From the NCBI GenBank assembly GCA_946499615.1, contig CAMMST010000008.1:1-59716 (forward strand): a DNA stretch of 59,716 bases, in the 5' to 3' direction. Each line of letters begins with the position of its first letter. Position 1 is the stretch's first letter. The notes under the pieces were generated by a model. That model did not search any database. It saw only the letters and a program-made list of their open reading frames with translations, and was not told the DNA's origin. Origin of the DNA: Enterococcus_E cecorum_B (GTDB lineage Bacteria; Bacillota; Bacilli; Lactobacillales; Enterococcaceae). The translations under genes were made by a program, and so were the position numbers. Shown here one piece after another: positions 33,787 through 42,512 of the stretch.

Positions 33787-35131
33787 GCTACCCCCCTATC
33801 AAGCGTATTGCAAGGAGCACATTTTAAGTCACCCGTTTACCGGTCTTTTACTAGATATGGGGCTAGGCAAGACACTGACGACCTTATCCGCGATTAAAGA
33901 GCTGGTCCTTGATTACGGTGTCGTTGACAAGGTACTTGTGATTGCCCCTTTATCCGTGACTACGGTATGGGCGGATGAGGTGGCCAAGTGGGATAATTTT
34001 AGCGAGTTAACATTATCCCTTGTGACAGGAACAGCAGCCAACCGTAAGGCAGCTTTATCCACAGATGTGGACATCTACATTATCAACGTGGACAACGTGG
34101 CTTGGCTGGTAGAGTATTATGGACGCGCGTGGCCGTTTGACATGATTGTCATAGACGAGCTATCCACGTTTAAGTCATCCAGCACGCAACGATTTAAAGC
34201 CTTACGCAAGGTACGCCCTAAAGCAAGCTGGGTGGTTGGTCTTACTGGGACACCAAGCCCTAACGGACTGCAGGACTTATGGTCACAGATTTACTTGTTA
34301 GACCGAGGCGAGCGTTTAGGTACTAGCATGACAAAGTATCGACAGACTTACTTTTATCCGTTATCTGGTCAGGGCTATGTCGTGTATAAGTGGGGCTTGA
34401 AAGAGGGCGCAGAAGACAAGATACACGATAAAATCAGCGATATTTGTATCAGCATGAAAGCGAAAGATTATTTAAAGTTACCCGGTCGCGTGGATAATGT
34501 GATTGATGTCCAGCTACCACAAGGAGCATTACGAACGTATCACACATTAAAGCGACAATTTGTGGCCGAGTTAGCAGGCGAGACCGTGACTGCGAGTAAT
34601 GCAGCAGTCTTGAGTAACAAGTTGCTACAGATGGCCAGTGGAAAGGTGTATTACAATGAGGACCACGACGAAGTGACCTTACACACGGCTAAGCTAGAAG
34701 CCTTGGAAAGAGTAGTTGAAGAGGCACAAGGTCAGCCAATTTTAGTCTTTTATACATTTAAACATGAGCGTGACCGATTACTAAATCATTTTAAACAGGC
34801 TAAGCAGTTAGATGTTAAAGCTGGTGATGTGAAGCGTTGGAACGCTGGCGAGATACCTATGTTGTTAGCTAATCCACAAAGCGCTGGGCACGGTTTAAAC
34901 CTGCAACAAGGTGGCCACATTATCGTGTGGTACAATCTCACTTGGTCGCTAGAGCAGTATTTACAAGCAAACGCCAGACTAGATAGACAAGGTCAGACAC
35001 AGCCAGTCATTGTGCATCACTTAGTCGCTAAAGGCACAATAGATGAGCAAGTCATGGAGGCTCTAAAATATAAGAATAGCAGTCAAGAGGCTTTAATGGC
35101 CGCCGTTAAGGCTGCAATTGAGGAGGGATAG
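33773..35131 (+). CDS. SNF2-family DEAD-like helicase
   Basis: The 452-residue protein starts PPYQAYCKEHIL with Q motif features, Walker A DMGLGKT (28-34), Walker B VIDELS (about 125-130), LTGTPSPNGLQDLW and, in the second RecA domain, QANARLDRQGQTQPV (motif VI). It is an ATP-driven DNA translocase that works with the VRR-NUC nuclease in replication or recombination. ATG 33773 follows GGGGG by 10 bases. Confidence 0.92.
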   Translation: MAHAKLPPYQAYCKEHILSHPFTGLLLDMGLGKTLTTLSAIKELVLDYGVVDKVLVIAPLSVTTVWADEVAKWDNFSELTLSLVTGTAANRKAALSTDVDIYIINVDNVAWLVEYYGRAWPFDMIVIDELSTFKSSSTQRFKALRKVRPKASWVVGLTGTPSPNGLQDLWSQIYLLDRGERLGTSMTKYRQTYFYPLSGQGYVVYKWGLKEGAEDKIHDKISDICISMKAKDYLKLPGRVDNVIDVQLPQGALRTYHTLKRQFVAELAGETVTASNAAVLSNKLLQMASGKVYYNEDHDEVTLHTAKLEALERVVEEAQGQPILVFYTFKHERDRLLNHFKQAKQLDVKAGDVKRWNAGEIPMLLANPQSAGHGLNLQQGGHIIVWYNLTWSLEQYLQANARLDRQGQTQPVIVHHLVAKGTIDEQVMEALKYKNSSQEALMAAVKAAIEEG

Positions 35132-35135
35132 TCTT

Positions 35136-35558
35136 TTGACTAATCAGACAAAGAGTGCCACTTTTAGGCATTTAGAAGTTAAATTTTCAATGTATCCGCG
35201 ATACCGCCACTTAATTGCCTTACGACGGGCGGAATTAAGCTACCACCCGTCAGATGATGAAAGCTTGAGTTTTAGCAAGTCCACCGCGGTGGCAAATAAA
35301 AATGAGATGGCAATCGTCAAAGTAGTGGACGATCCGAAATTAAAAAGCTATTACCGCTATCTTGACGCAATTGAAAAAACTTTAAAAGAGTTTGACGAGC
35401 CAACGCGTCAGATTATCGGCGATAAATATTGGGGCCCCGACAGCTGGATGACTTGGGCGAAATTTGGCGAGAAAGTGAACTACTCGCCGCGCCAGCTCTA
35501 CCGCTTACGTGATAAAGTGATTGAGTTGTTTGCGGACAAATTAGGTGAAGATTTATAA
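35136..35558 (+). CDS. ArpU-type late transcription regulator
   Basis: The 140-residue protein ends in a sigma-70 region 4-like HTH (TWAKFGEKVNYSPRQLYRLRDKVIELFADKLG) and has the position (last early gene, before terS) of ArpU/RinA regulators that switch on late genes. TTG 35136 is chosen, 7 bases after GAGGAGGGA. Target promoter is probably in the gap that follows. Confidence 0.8.
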   Translation: MTNQTKSATFRHLEVKFSMYPRYRHLIALRRAELSYHPSDDESLSFSKSTAVANKNEMAIVKVVDDPKLKSYYRYLDAIEKTLKEFDEPTRQIIGDKYWGPDSWMTWAKFGEKVNYSPRQLYRLRDKVIELFADKLGEDL

Positions 35559-35624
35559 AAGATGTCACTTTTGGGGTGTTTCATTTACACGCTTGACAGT
35601 TTATATTGGTATCATAGGGATTTT

Positions 35625-35706
35625 GGTTGAGGGGCATAACCTCCTTTGAATTTAGAATGACGACGGCACGTTTAAGATTTTTATTTCCATTTTATGCCTC
35701 TCAACC
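35625..35706 (+). ncRNA. Candidate structured RNA or packaging/regulatory site upstream of terS
   Basis: GGTTGAGGGGCATAA (35625-35639) pairs with TTATGCCTCTCAACC (35692-35706) over 15 bp with one G-T pair. The 52-base loop begins CCTCCTTTG, complementary to the CAAAGGAGG type of ribosome site. A TTGACA (35593-35598) lies upstream, but the nearest -10-like TATCAT is only 11 bases away. It could be a small RNA, a late leader or a DNA packaging site; the sequence alone does not decide. Confidence 0.45.
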
Positions 35707-35738
35707 TTTATTCATAATCATATTACACTTCCCCTGCG

Positions 35739-35775
35739 AAAAAGGGCATCAGATTTTATCTGGTGTCCTTTTTGG
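35739..35775 (+). terminator. Strong terminator before terS
   Basis: AAAAAGGGCATCAGAT (35739-35754) pairs almost fully with ATCTGGTGTCCTTTTT (35758-35773) around a three-base loop and ends in T5. It should stop early transcripts, or transcripts begun at the inverted repeat region, before the late genes. Confidence 0.88.
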
Positions 35776-35808
35776 GTTATTTGGATAGAAAAGCGAGGTG
35801 AGGCACAT

Positions 35809-36567
35809 GTGGAAAAATGGGACTTAGCATTTAAGGATTATGAAAAAGGCATGATGTACAAGGACATTGCAGCCAAGTATAACGTGTCCATTAATACGGT
35901 TAAAGGCTGGAAAACGCGAAAATGGAACAAGAAGCAGCTGAAACATAAAGGCAAGAAGAAAAAGCGCGCCGATTTTTACGACGAAAATGGGCTGACGGAA
36001 AAGCAGAAAAACTTTTGTCTGGAATACTTAAAAACGTTTAACGCGACTAAGGCTTACCAAGCAGCTTATAACGTGGATTACACGACAGCTAATAAGGGAT
36101 ACCACCAAGTGTTAAAAAATCCAGATGTGCAAGCCTACCTGAGCAAGTTAAAAACCGAGTTACGCAACGACTTGTATTTTGATATACAGGATATTTTAAA
36201 CAGCTACATCAAAATGGCCAGCGCAGACATTACCGACTTTTTAGAGTTTGGCATGGAAGAAGTGACGGACCGAAAAGGCAACATCATTAAGGTGCCTTAC
36301 ATCCACTTTAAGCCGAGTGACGAGGTTGACGGAACACTTATCCAAGAGGTCAAGATTGGTCGCGACGGTGTCTCTCTCAAGCTTTATGACAAGCAGAAAG
36401 CCATGCAAGAGCTGATTAAGTTACTTGGTGGCGACGAATTGAGACAGGCGCAGATTGCTAAACTCAAGGCCTTAAATAATTTAGATGCGCCTACAGATAT
36501 TAAGGATGATGGCTTTATCGACGCCCTCAATCAAAAGGGGGCTGAGCTATGGCAAAGCGACGAGTAA
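35809..36567 (+). CDS. terS: Terminase small subunit
   Basis: The 252-residue protein has an N-terminal HTH (YKDIAAKYNVSINTVKGWKTR) and the Terminase_2 core LTEKQKNFCLEYLKTFNATKAYQAAY followed by VLKNPDVQAYL, as in PBSX XtmA and SPP1 gp1 relatives. It recognises the packaging site and recruits the large subunit. GTG start behind GAGGTGAGG; the ATG two bases upstream is in another frame. Overlaps terL by 19 bases. Confidence 0.92.
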   Translation: MEKWDLAFKDYEKGMMYKDIAAKYNVSINTVKGWKTRKWNKKQLKHKGKKKKRADFYDENGLTEKQKNFCLEYLKTFNATKAYQAAYNVDYTTANKGYHQVLKNPDVQAYLSKLKTELRNDLYFDIQDILNSYIKMASADITDFLEFGMEEVTDRKGNIIKVPYIHFKPSDEVDGTLIQEVKIGRDGVSLKLYDKQKAMQELIKLLGGDELRQAQIAKLKALNNLDAPTDIKDDGFIDALNQKGAELWQSDE

Positions 36568-37832
36568 CTGCTAAAGCCTTTAAGTTTAAGCCTTTTAGCG
36601 ACAAGCAAGCGAAAGTCCTTACTTGGTGGACTCAGAGCACACCTGTTAACGATAAATACGGCATCATTGCAGACGGCGCTATTCGATCAGGTAAGACCTT
36701 GTCCATGTCTTTAAGTTATGTCTTGTGGGCTATGGAGTGTTTTGACGGTCAAAACTTTGGGATGGCTGGTAAGACAATCGGCTCGTTTAGGCGTAACGTG
36801 CTTTTTTGGCTAAAGCTGATGCTAACAGCGCGAGGTTATCGCTTTGTCGACCACCGTGCAGATAATCTGTTAGAGGTAACTAAAGGTGATAAAGTCAATT
36901 ACTTTTACATCTTTGGTGGGAAAGACGAACGCAGTCAAGACCTTATCCAAGGTATCACTTTAGCGGGTATGTTTTTCGACGAGGTTGCCTTGATGACGCA
37001 GTCATTTGTCAATCAAGCCGCTGGACGTTTATCTGTTGAGGGCTCTAAGATTTGGTTTAACTGTAACCCAGACGGACCTTATCACTGGTTTAAGACCGAG
37101 TGGATAGACAAGGCAGCAGATAAGGATTTAATCTACTTGCATTTTGACATGGATGACAATTTAACCTTATCTGAGACAATTAAGCAGCGTTACCGGTCCA
37201 ATTTTACAGGTGTCTTTTATAAGCGGTACATTTTAGGGCTTTGGGTAGTTGCTGAGGGCATTATCTACGACATGTTTAACCAAGAGCGACACACGTTTAA
37301 AGGGACTCAGGTGTACACCGATAAAGATATTTACGTGAGCATCGACTACGGGACCCAAAATGCCACTGTGTTCCTACTTTGGCGAAAAACGAAGCAAGGC
37401 AAGTGGCATTGTGTCAAGGAGTTTTACTATTCAGGTCGCGACACGGGCAAGCAAAAAACGGACAAAGAGTTTGCAGATGAGCTTGAAAGCTTTTTAGGCG
37501 ACATAAAACCAAAGCGGATTATTGTTGACCCGTCAGCCGCAAGCTTTATCGCAGAGCTCAAACAACGCGGCTACAAGATTAGAAAAGCCAACAATAAAGT
37601 GTTGGACGGCATTCGCTATGTGGGCTCGCTACTTAATACAGATGAGATAGCGTTTAGTCCAGACTGCATTAACACATTTAAAGAGTTTAACTCGTACATT
37701 TGGGATGAGAAAGCAACGGAGCGCGGCGAAGATGCACCGGTCAAACAACATGACCATGCTATGGACGCGGTCCGCTATTTTGCTTACACCATTATCCGTA
37801 AATCGGTTAAAGGCATGAAGATTTTAAAATAA
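36549..37832 (+). CDS. terL: Terminase large subunit (PBSX/XtmB type)
   Basis: The 427-residue packaging motor has Walker A GAIRSGKT (43-50), Walker B MFFDEVAL (about 141-148) and the RNase H-type nuclease residues SIDYGT (about 265), VDPSA (about 326) and HDHAMDAVRY (about 401). All catalytic positions are present. It drives DNA into the head and cuts it. Confidence 0.95.
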   Translation: MAKRRVTAKAFKFKPFSDKQAKVLTWWTQSTPVNDKYGIIADGAIRSGKTLSMSLSYVLWAMECFDGQNFGMAGKTIGSFRRNVLFWLKLMLTARGYRFVDHRADNLLEVTKGDKVNYFYIFGGKDERSQDLIQGITLAGMFFDEVALMTQSFVNQAAGRLSVEGSKIWFNCNPDGPYHWFKTEWIDKAADKDLIYLHFDMDDNLTLSETIKQRYRSNFTGVFYKRYILGLWVVAEGIIYDMFNQERHTFKGTQVYTDKDIYVSIDYGTQNATVFLLWRKTKQGKWHCVKEFYYSGRDTGKQKTDKEFADELESFLGDIKPKRIIVDPSAASFIAELKQRGYKIRKANNKVLDGIRYVGSLLNTDEIAFSPDCINTFKEFNSYIWDEKATERGEDAPVKQHDHAMDAVRYFAYTIIRKSVKGMKILK

Positions 37833-37844
37833 GGAGGCTATCGC

Positions 37845-38882
37845 TTGTTAACTTATGAAGATTATTATTCTTGCGCGGAAAACGTGAAGCAACATGCGCA
37901 GTTTGAAAAGTTTTTAGAGTCCGCCTTGTTTGATAAAAAAAAACGCGAGACTTTTTACGATAAACTGCACGAGCGCTTAATTGATAATGGCATCTATAGC
38001 GCAGGTATTGACACGTTTAAGCCTTACTTTGAGGAGTATGCTGCCGAGCGCAAGACAAACAAGCAAGATTACACACCTGATGCAGTGGCTAAGTTAGTCG
38101 CGACTTTAACGCAGACCGAAGCCACGGGCAAATTTAGCGCTTATGACCCTGCAGCAGGAACAGGCGCTTTAATTATTAGTAAGTGGTACGATGACCGGTT
38201 GCAAGAGAGTCCTTTCAGTTACGCGCCGCATCGTTACTTGTATTGCTGCGAAGAGTTAGCCGATAACGCGATACCTTACTTGTTGCACAATTTAGCTTAT
38301 CGAGGAATGAACTGCATCGTGATACACGGTGACAGTTTGGCACGAAAAGCGAAACAAGTGTATTTCGTACAAAACAGCAAGGACGATTACCTTGCTTACT
38401 CTGATATTAATGTACTGCCACACAGTGACGATGTGATGCGCGAGTTTAACATTAGAGAGTGGGAAGAGGAAGCTATCAAGCACATCGAGTCCCAAGAAGT
38501 AAGAGCACAGTACGCGTTACCGATGAAGAAAAAGATGCGCGAAGTAAACACTATCCCGCAATTAGTCGAGCGCCCAAAAGCTTGGTGGGTAAATCGGCCT
38601 CGACTAAAGAACATTGCGACAGTGGAACGCGCACAGAAAGACAAGATTTACCCGAAACACTCAATCGTGATACAAATCTCAGCGACTCGCGGCCAAGTGG
38701 GTTTGCTGAAATCCAGTGGTAAGGTTGGTAGTCAATACGCGGTCATTTATGACACGATACCGGACTCAAGGTGGCTATTCTTTTACTTAAAAACCTTAAC
38801 GCCTTGGTGGTTTCATCGCGTACAAGAGGGCTTAAATATTAAGCTTGAGGACGTGGCCAACATCCCACTACATTACTTTTAA
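37845..38882 (+). CDS. HsdM-like/HsdS-like fusion protein (putative DNA methylase, NPPY not seen)
   Basis: The 345-residue protein starts with a type I methylase-like half: KQDYTPDAVAKLVATL, then SAM motif I DPAAGTGAL (about 101) and VIHGDSL. The expected NPPY/NPPF catalytic motif is absent; VQNSKDDYLAYSDINVLP stands in its place. The last 100 residues (WWVNRPRLKNIATVERAQ, GQVGLLKSSGKVGSQYAV, LFFYLKTL, DVANIPLHYF) resemble one HsdS target-recognition unit. It could protect phage DNA or only bind DNA. It stands between terL and portal. TTG start behind AAGGAGG. Confidence 0.65.
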   Translation: MLTYEDYYSCAENVKQHAQFEKFLESALFDKKKRETFYDKLHERLIDNGIYSAGIDTFKPYFEEYAAERKTNKQDYTPDAVAKLVATLTQTEATGKFSAYDPAAGTGALIISKWYDDRLQESPFSYAPHRYLYCCEELADNAIPYLLHNLAYRGMNCIVIHGDSLARKAKQVYFVQNSKDDYLAYSDINVLPHSDDVMREFNIREWEEEAIKHIESQEVRAQYALPMKKKMREVNTIPQLVERPKAWWVNRPRLKNIATVERAQKDKIYPKHSIVIQISATRGQVGLLKSSGKVGSQYAVIYDTIPDSRWLFFYLKTLTPWWFHRVQEGLNIKLEDVANIPLHYF

Positions 38883-38900
38883 ACGAGAGGAGGTTAAACC

Positions 38901-40316
38901 TTGGAACTAGCAACTGCAAGAAAATTAATTAAAAAGTTGGAAAATAAGGCAGCAGAAAAGCAAACAGCTATCCAACAGGCTGAGCGCTACTATGCTAACC
39001 AGAACGATATTTTATTTAAGAAAGACACGCGAACCGATAAGAACGACAACCCCTTGCGAACGGCTGACAATCGTTTATCGCATGCGTGGTATGGCTTATT
39101 AGTCGACCAAAAGGCAAGTTATGTGGCCGGTTATCCGCCAACCTTTGACCTAGGGCGCGACGACTTAAATGACAAAGTTAAAAGCTATCTTGGCGATAAC
39201 TTTACGCGACTGTTTCGCCAGTTGGTTGTTAACGCGTCAAACGCAGGTATCGCTTGGCTACATCCTTACCGTGACACGGATGATGCTATTAAGTTGGCCG
39301 TGGTAGATGCGGCCCAGATTATCCCTATTTACGAGCCAGGTTTTAAAGCTAATAAACTGGCTGGCTTTTGGTGGATTTACGACAGTTATGATGATAACGC
39401 AGATGAGATTACCGTGTTTGAGTTTTGGGATGACGAGAAGTGCACGAGCTTTTACATCGAGAAAGGCGAAACGCATGACTTGGATAGTAACCTTAAAACC
39501 TATGACATTTTTCGCTTAATCGACCTTAGCACGCGAGAAAACATAGGCATGACCAATGAATATGCGCACAACTTTGGCTGTGTGCCACTGTTTGCGTTTC
39601 GCAATAATCCACAAGAGTCAATTGACCTTGATAAAGTGAAACAGCAAATCGATGTTTACGATAAGGTTATGAGTGGCTTCGTGAATGATGCAGATGATGT
39701 GCAAGAGATTATCTTTGTATTAACCAACTACGGCGGCGAAGATAAAAACGAGTTTCTGACGGACCTGAAACGCTATAAGATGATACAGCTTGACAGTGAC
39801 GAAGAAAGCAAAGGTGAACTGACAACGCTGGCCATTGACATCCCGGTTGAGGCGCGTAGCAAAATCCTTGAGATTACGCGCGAGGCTATCTTTGTGTTAG
39901 GTCAAGGTGTGGACCCTCAGAAAAATATCGGGACCAACAACAGCGGTGTAGCCCTTAAACAGATGTACGCTTTACTAGAGTTAAAAGTATCCGCGTTGGA
40001 GGCGGAGTTTCGCGCAGGCTTTAACGAGTTACTGCGCTTTATTTTAAGTCAGATAGGCGCGCCAGCAGATACGATTATCACGCAGACTTGGACGCGCACG
40101 CTGATCAGTAATGACGCAGAAATGGCGGACATCGTAAGTAAGCTGTCAAGTGTCACCTCACGCGAGAATATCGCGAAAAGTAATCCGATTGTTGAGGACC
40201 CAGAGGAAGAGCTGGAAAACTTGGCAAGGGAAAAACAAGAGGACTACCAAATGGCAGACGGTTACCGCACTGACGAAGAGGTAGAAATCGACGAAGAAGA
40301 AAGTAGTGACGACTAA
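38901..40316 (+). CDS. Portal protein, SPP1 gp6 type
   Basis: The 471-residue protein matches SPP1-type portals (YANQNDILFK, NRLSHAWYGLLVDQKASYVAGYPPTF, and an acidic end). Twelve copies should form the DNA entry ring of the capsid. TTG start behind GAGGAGG. Its TAA shares a base with the next ATG. Confidence 0.93.
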   Translation: MELATARKLIKKLENKAAEKQTAIQQAERYYANQNDILFKKDTRTDKNDNPLRTADNRLSHAWYGLLVDQKASYVAGYPPTFDLGRDDLNDKVKSYLGDNFTRLFRQLVVNASNAGIAWLHPYRDTDDAIKLAVVDAAQIIPIYEPGFKANKLAGFWWIYDSYDDNADEITVFEFWDDEKCTSFYIEKGETHDLDSNLKTYDIFRLIDLSTRENIGMTNEYAHNFGCVPLFAFRNNPQESIDLDKVKQQIDVYDKVMSGFVNDADDVQEIIFVLTNYGGEDKNEFLTDLKRYKMIQLDSDEESKGELTTLAIDIPVEARSKILEITREAIFVLGQGVDPQKNIGTNNSGVALKQMYALLELKVSALEAEFRAGFNELLRFILSQIGAPADTIITQTWTRTLISNDAEMADIVSKLSSVTSRENIAKSNPIVEDPEEELENLAREKQEDYQMADGYRTDEEVEIDEEESSDD

Positions 40317-41323
40317 TGGCCACGTATTTTGAAAAACGTATGAACCGCCTCGCTTTAAGACGCGAGAAGCAAATCGACGACTACTTGGCCGCTTTTGCAC
40401 GTAGGCAAGTGAGTCTCGAAAACTCAATCCAAGCTGAAATTGACCGCTTTATCGAGCGTTACGCAGATAAAAGTGGCCTGGATATAGATGAGGCAGAAAA
40501 GCTTTTGAGTAAGCAAGAGCAAGCGAATTGGTCCATGACTTTATCAGAGTTTCGCGAAAAAGCGATTAAAGGCGGTTATCAGGATGAACTTGATTTAAGC
40601 TATTTTAAAAGTCGTGTGAGTCGTTTGCAGCGACTCAAGGGACAAATCTACCTGTTAGGCGCTAAACAAGCCGTGAGCGAGCGTGAGAGCCTTTTAGATT
40701 ATCTCACACGCTTTGGCCATGAAAGCTTTTATCGCCTACTCTACGAAATCACAGATAGGGGCGCAGTTGACTTGTATATTGACTGGGGCAAGTTTAACCT
40801 GACTTACTTTAAACGTGTGGCATCCTACGAGTGGAAAGGCTCTGATTTTAGCAAGCGCATCTGGCATAACTACACCAAAGAATTACCTGAACGCGTTTCT
40901 CGAGCGTTAACCCTCGGCGCGGTGCATGGTTGGGGTATCGACGAGATGAAGCAAGAAGCGTTTAAAGGCGTTAAGGATGTGACTAACCGCCGCATGTATA
41001 CACTAATCCAAACGGAAGCCGCGCACGTTGCAGAAATGGCTGCAGCGGACACCTACAAAGAGGCAGGTATTGAGCGCTGGCGCTGGCGAGCAACCTTAGA
41101 GGTACATACTTGCGACAGATGTGCCAGTTTAGACGGTCAGGTGTTTGATGTAGACGGCACTCAAGCCCCACCGCCCAGCGCGCATCCAAATTGTCGCTGC
41201 TTTAGTGAGCCAGTCATTGACGGTTGGGAGCCTGCCAAGCGTTGGAGTCGTGACCCTGTGACTGGTAAAGGCGAGTTTGTCAGCAATTTAACTTTTAAAG
41301 AGTGGAGGGAGCAAGTCGCATGA
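40316..41323 (+). CDS. Minor head protein (SPP1 gp7/Mu gpF family)
   Basis: The 335-residue protein has the family C-terminus: LIQTEAAHVAEMAAADTYKEAGIERWRWRATLE cut by CDRCASLDGQVF (about 263) and HPNCRC (about 290), a likely zinc-binding set. It is packaged with the head near the portal and may assist DNA ejection. Coupled to portal by TAATG and overlaps the next start by 4 bases. Confidence 0.88.
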   Translation: MATYFEKRMNRLALRREKQIDDYLAAFARRQVSLENSIQAEIDRFIERYADKSGLDIDEAEKLLSKQEQANWSMTLSEFREKAIKGGYQDELDLSYFKSRVSRLQRLKGQIYLLGAKQAVSERESLLDYLTRFGHESFYRLLYEITDRGAVDLYIDWGKFNLTYFKRVASYEWKGSDFSKRIWHNYTKELPERVSRALTLGAVHGWGIDEMKQEAFKGVKDVTNRRMYTLIQTEAAHVAEMAAADTYKEAGIERWRWRATLEVHTCDRCASLDGQVFDVDGTQAPPPSAHPNCRCFSEPVIDGWEPAKRWSRDPVTGKGEFVSNLTFKEWREQVA

Positions 41324-41463
41324 GTTTTTTAATATTTGCTATTAAAGCAATAGCCGTGTGCATTTTAGCACCATTTTTAACTTTGTTAGGTTGTTTGAGT
41401 GCCTCAATTTGTATTTTTATTGTCAAAGAGATGATTGATTTGATTAAGGAGGACAATACATGA
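41320..41463 (+). CDS. 47-residue membrane protein in the head module
   Basis: The ATG overlaps the minor head stop (ATGA) and its TGA overlaps the next ATG, so it is tightly coupled. The protein is mostly hydrophobic (one or two helices, three Cys) with a charged end VKEMIDLIKEDNT. GGAGGGAG precedes it. No function known; hydrophobic tiny proteins are unusual inside a head operon. Confidence 0.65.
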   Translation: MSFLIFAIKAIAVCILAPFLTLLGCLSASICIFIVKEMIDLIKEDNT

Positions 41464-41801
41464 GACCTTATAAAGTAGTTAACGTGTTAGGGACACCCTA
41501 CACGATTTATATTGACGTCACTAAAGCAGATAAGCCACTGCTTGACGAGGTGGACGGTTACTGTGACACGACCACCAAAGAAATATTTGTCGCGAAATTT
41601 GAGGCAACGTATGACTCGCTGCAAGACCCAGCATTTTATGTCAATAAGGTACTTCGCCACGAGTTAGTGCACGCCTTTTTATATGAGTCGGGGCTAGACG
41701 TCAGCTCGCATAATGGCTGGGCACGCGACGAAGAGGTAGTTGACTGGATAGCGTTCCAGTTGGAAAAAATCGCTGTGGCGGTTAAATACGTAAAAATTTA
41801 G
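41460..41801 (+). CDS. Zinc metallopeptidase-like phage protein
   Basis: The 113-residue protein carries LRHELVHAFLYESGL, an HExxH zinc site (His 68, Glu 69, His 72), and a later DEEVVDWIAFQ in which an acidic third ligand could lie, as in SprT/ImmA-like families. It may trim a head protein or act on a host protein; the small size and lack of other catalytic elements leave this open. AAGGAGG precedes ATG. Confidence 0.75.
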   Translation: MRPYKVVNVLGTPYTIYIDVTKADKPLLDEVDGYCDTTTKEIFVAKFEATYDSLQDPAFYVNKVLRHELVHAFLYESGLDVSSHNGWARDEEVVDWIAFQLEKIAVAVKYVKI

Positions 41802-41834
41802 AGCGTATCTCAAGCAGATAGGCTCTATTTTTTA
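41799..41834 (+). terminator. Terminator after the peptidase-like gene
   Basis: TAGAGC-TATCT and AGATA-GGCTCTA form an 11-bp stem with a short loop, running into TTTTTT. It overlaps the stop codon of the gene before it and separates packaging from capsid genes. Confidence 0.85.
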
Positions 41835-41835
41835 T

Positions 41836-41912
41836 ACCTCGACCCGGTTAAGTCGTAAAACTGAGACCTAATCCAATCGAGGTCGTTACTCGTAAAAATA
41901 ACGTAAGGAGGA
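41836..41912 (+). promoter_or_regulatory. Structured leader of the scaffold-capsid genes
   Basis: ACCTCGA pairs with TCGAGGT across about 35 bases, and CGTTA with TAACG just before the AAGGAGG site of the scaffold gene. No clear sigma-70 promoter is seen, so either a late activator-dependent promoter or read-through past the terminator supplies transcripts. Confidence 0.45.
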
Positions 41913-41918
41913 CTATTT

Positions 41919-42512
41919 ATGAAACGAGAAGATTTAGAAGCATTAGGACTTGAAAAAGAAGTCGTCGATAAGGTTATGGGCTTATATGGTCAATCTGTTA
42001 ACCAGCTTAAAACGGATTTAGACACGGAAAAAGTCAAGACTGCAGGACTGGAAAAGGATATTAAAGAACGCGATAAAGCCTTGATTGAGCTGCAAAGCAA
42101 AAACAAGGATAACGCAGACTTATCCAAAGAGCTGGCAGACTTGCAAGCGACTTATGCCGACTTACAGAACAAATCTAAGCAAGAAATCGAAAATCTCAAA
42201 CGTGACAATGCAATCGCCACAGCTTTAGTAGAGGCGAAAGCAAAAGACCCAGCTTTAGTTGCCAAGTCATTAGATTTAGATTTAATCAAGCTAAACACAG
42301 ACGGCACGGTGGCAGGGTTAAAAGAACAAGTGGAGCAATTAAAAACCACACACGCGTATCTGTTTGATATGGGCACAGGTGCGGCGGCTGACCATAATCG
42401 CGAACGTAAAACACCTCAGTTTTCGAGCGATTTAGCGACCGCCATGAAGCAAGAGGGCTTTAATTTTACAGATTACGCCTTAAAAAATCAAAAATTAGGA
42501 GATGACAAATAA
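41919..42512 (+). CDS. Scaffolding protein (GP20 family)
   Basis: The 197-residue protein is a long coiled coil (residues 25-95) with the GP20 pattern: LEALGLEKEVVDKVMGLYG at the start, DNAIATALVEAKAKDPALVAKSLDLD in the middle and a short C-terminal helix that should touch the capsid protein. It shapes procapsid assembly and is then lost. Overlaps the capsid start by one base (TAATG). Confidence 0.9.
   Translation: MKREDLEALGLEKEVVDKVMGLYGQSVNQLKTDLDTEKVKTAGLEKDIKERDKALIELQSKNKDNADLSKELADLQATYADLQNKSKQEIENLKRDNAIATALVEAKAKDPALVAKSLDLDLIKLNTDGTVAGLKEQVEQLKTTHAYLFDMGTGAAADHNRERKTPQFSSDLATAMKQEGFNFTDYALKNQKLGDDK

Noticed and set aside
35593..35615. TTGACA plus TATCAT as an ordinary promoter before terS
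   Set aside because: The spacer is only 11 bases; it may work only with an activator such as the ArpU-type protein.
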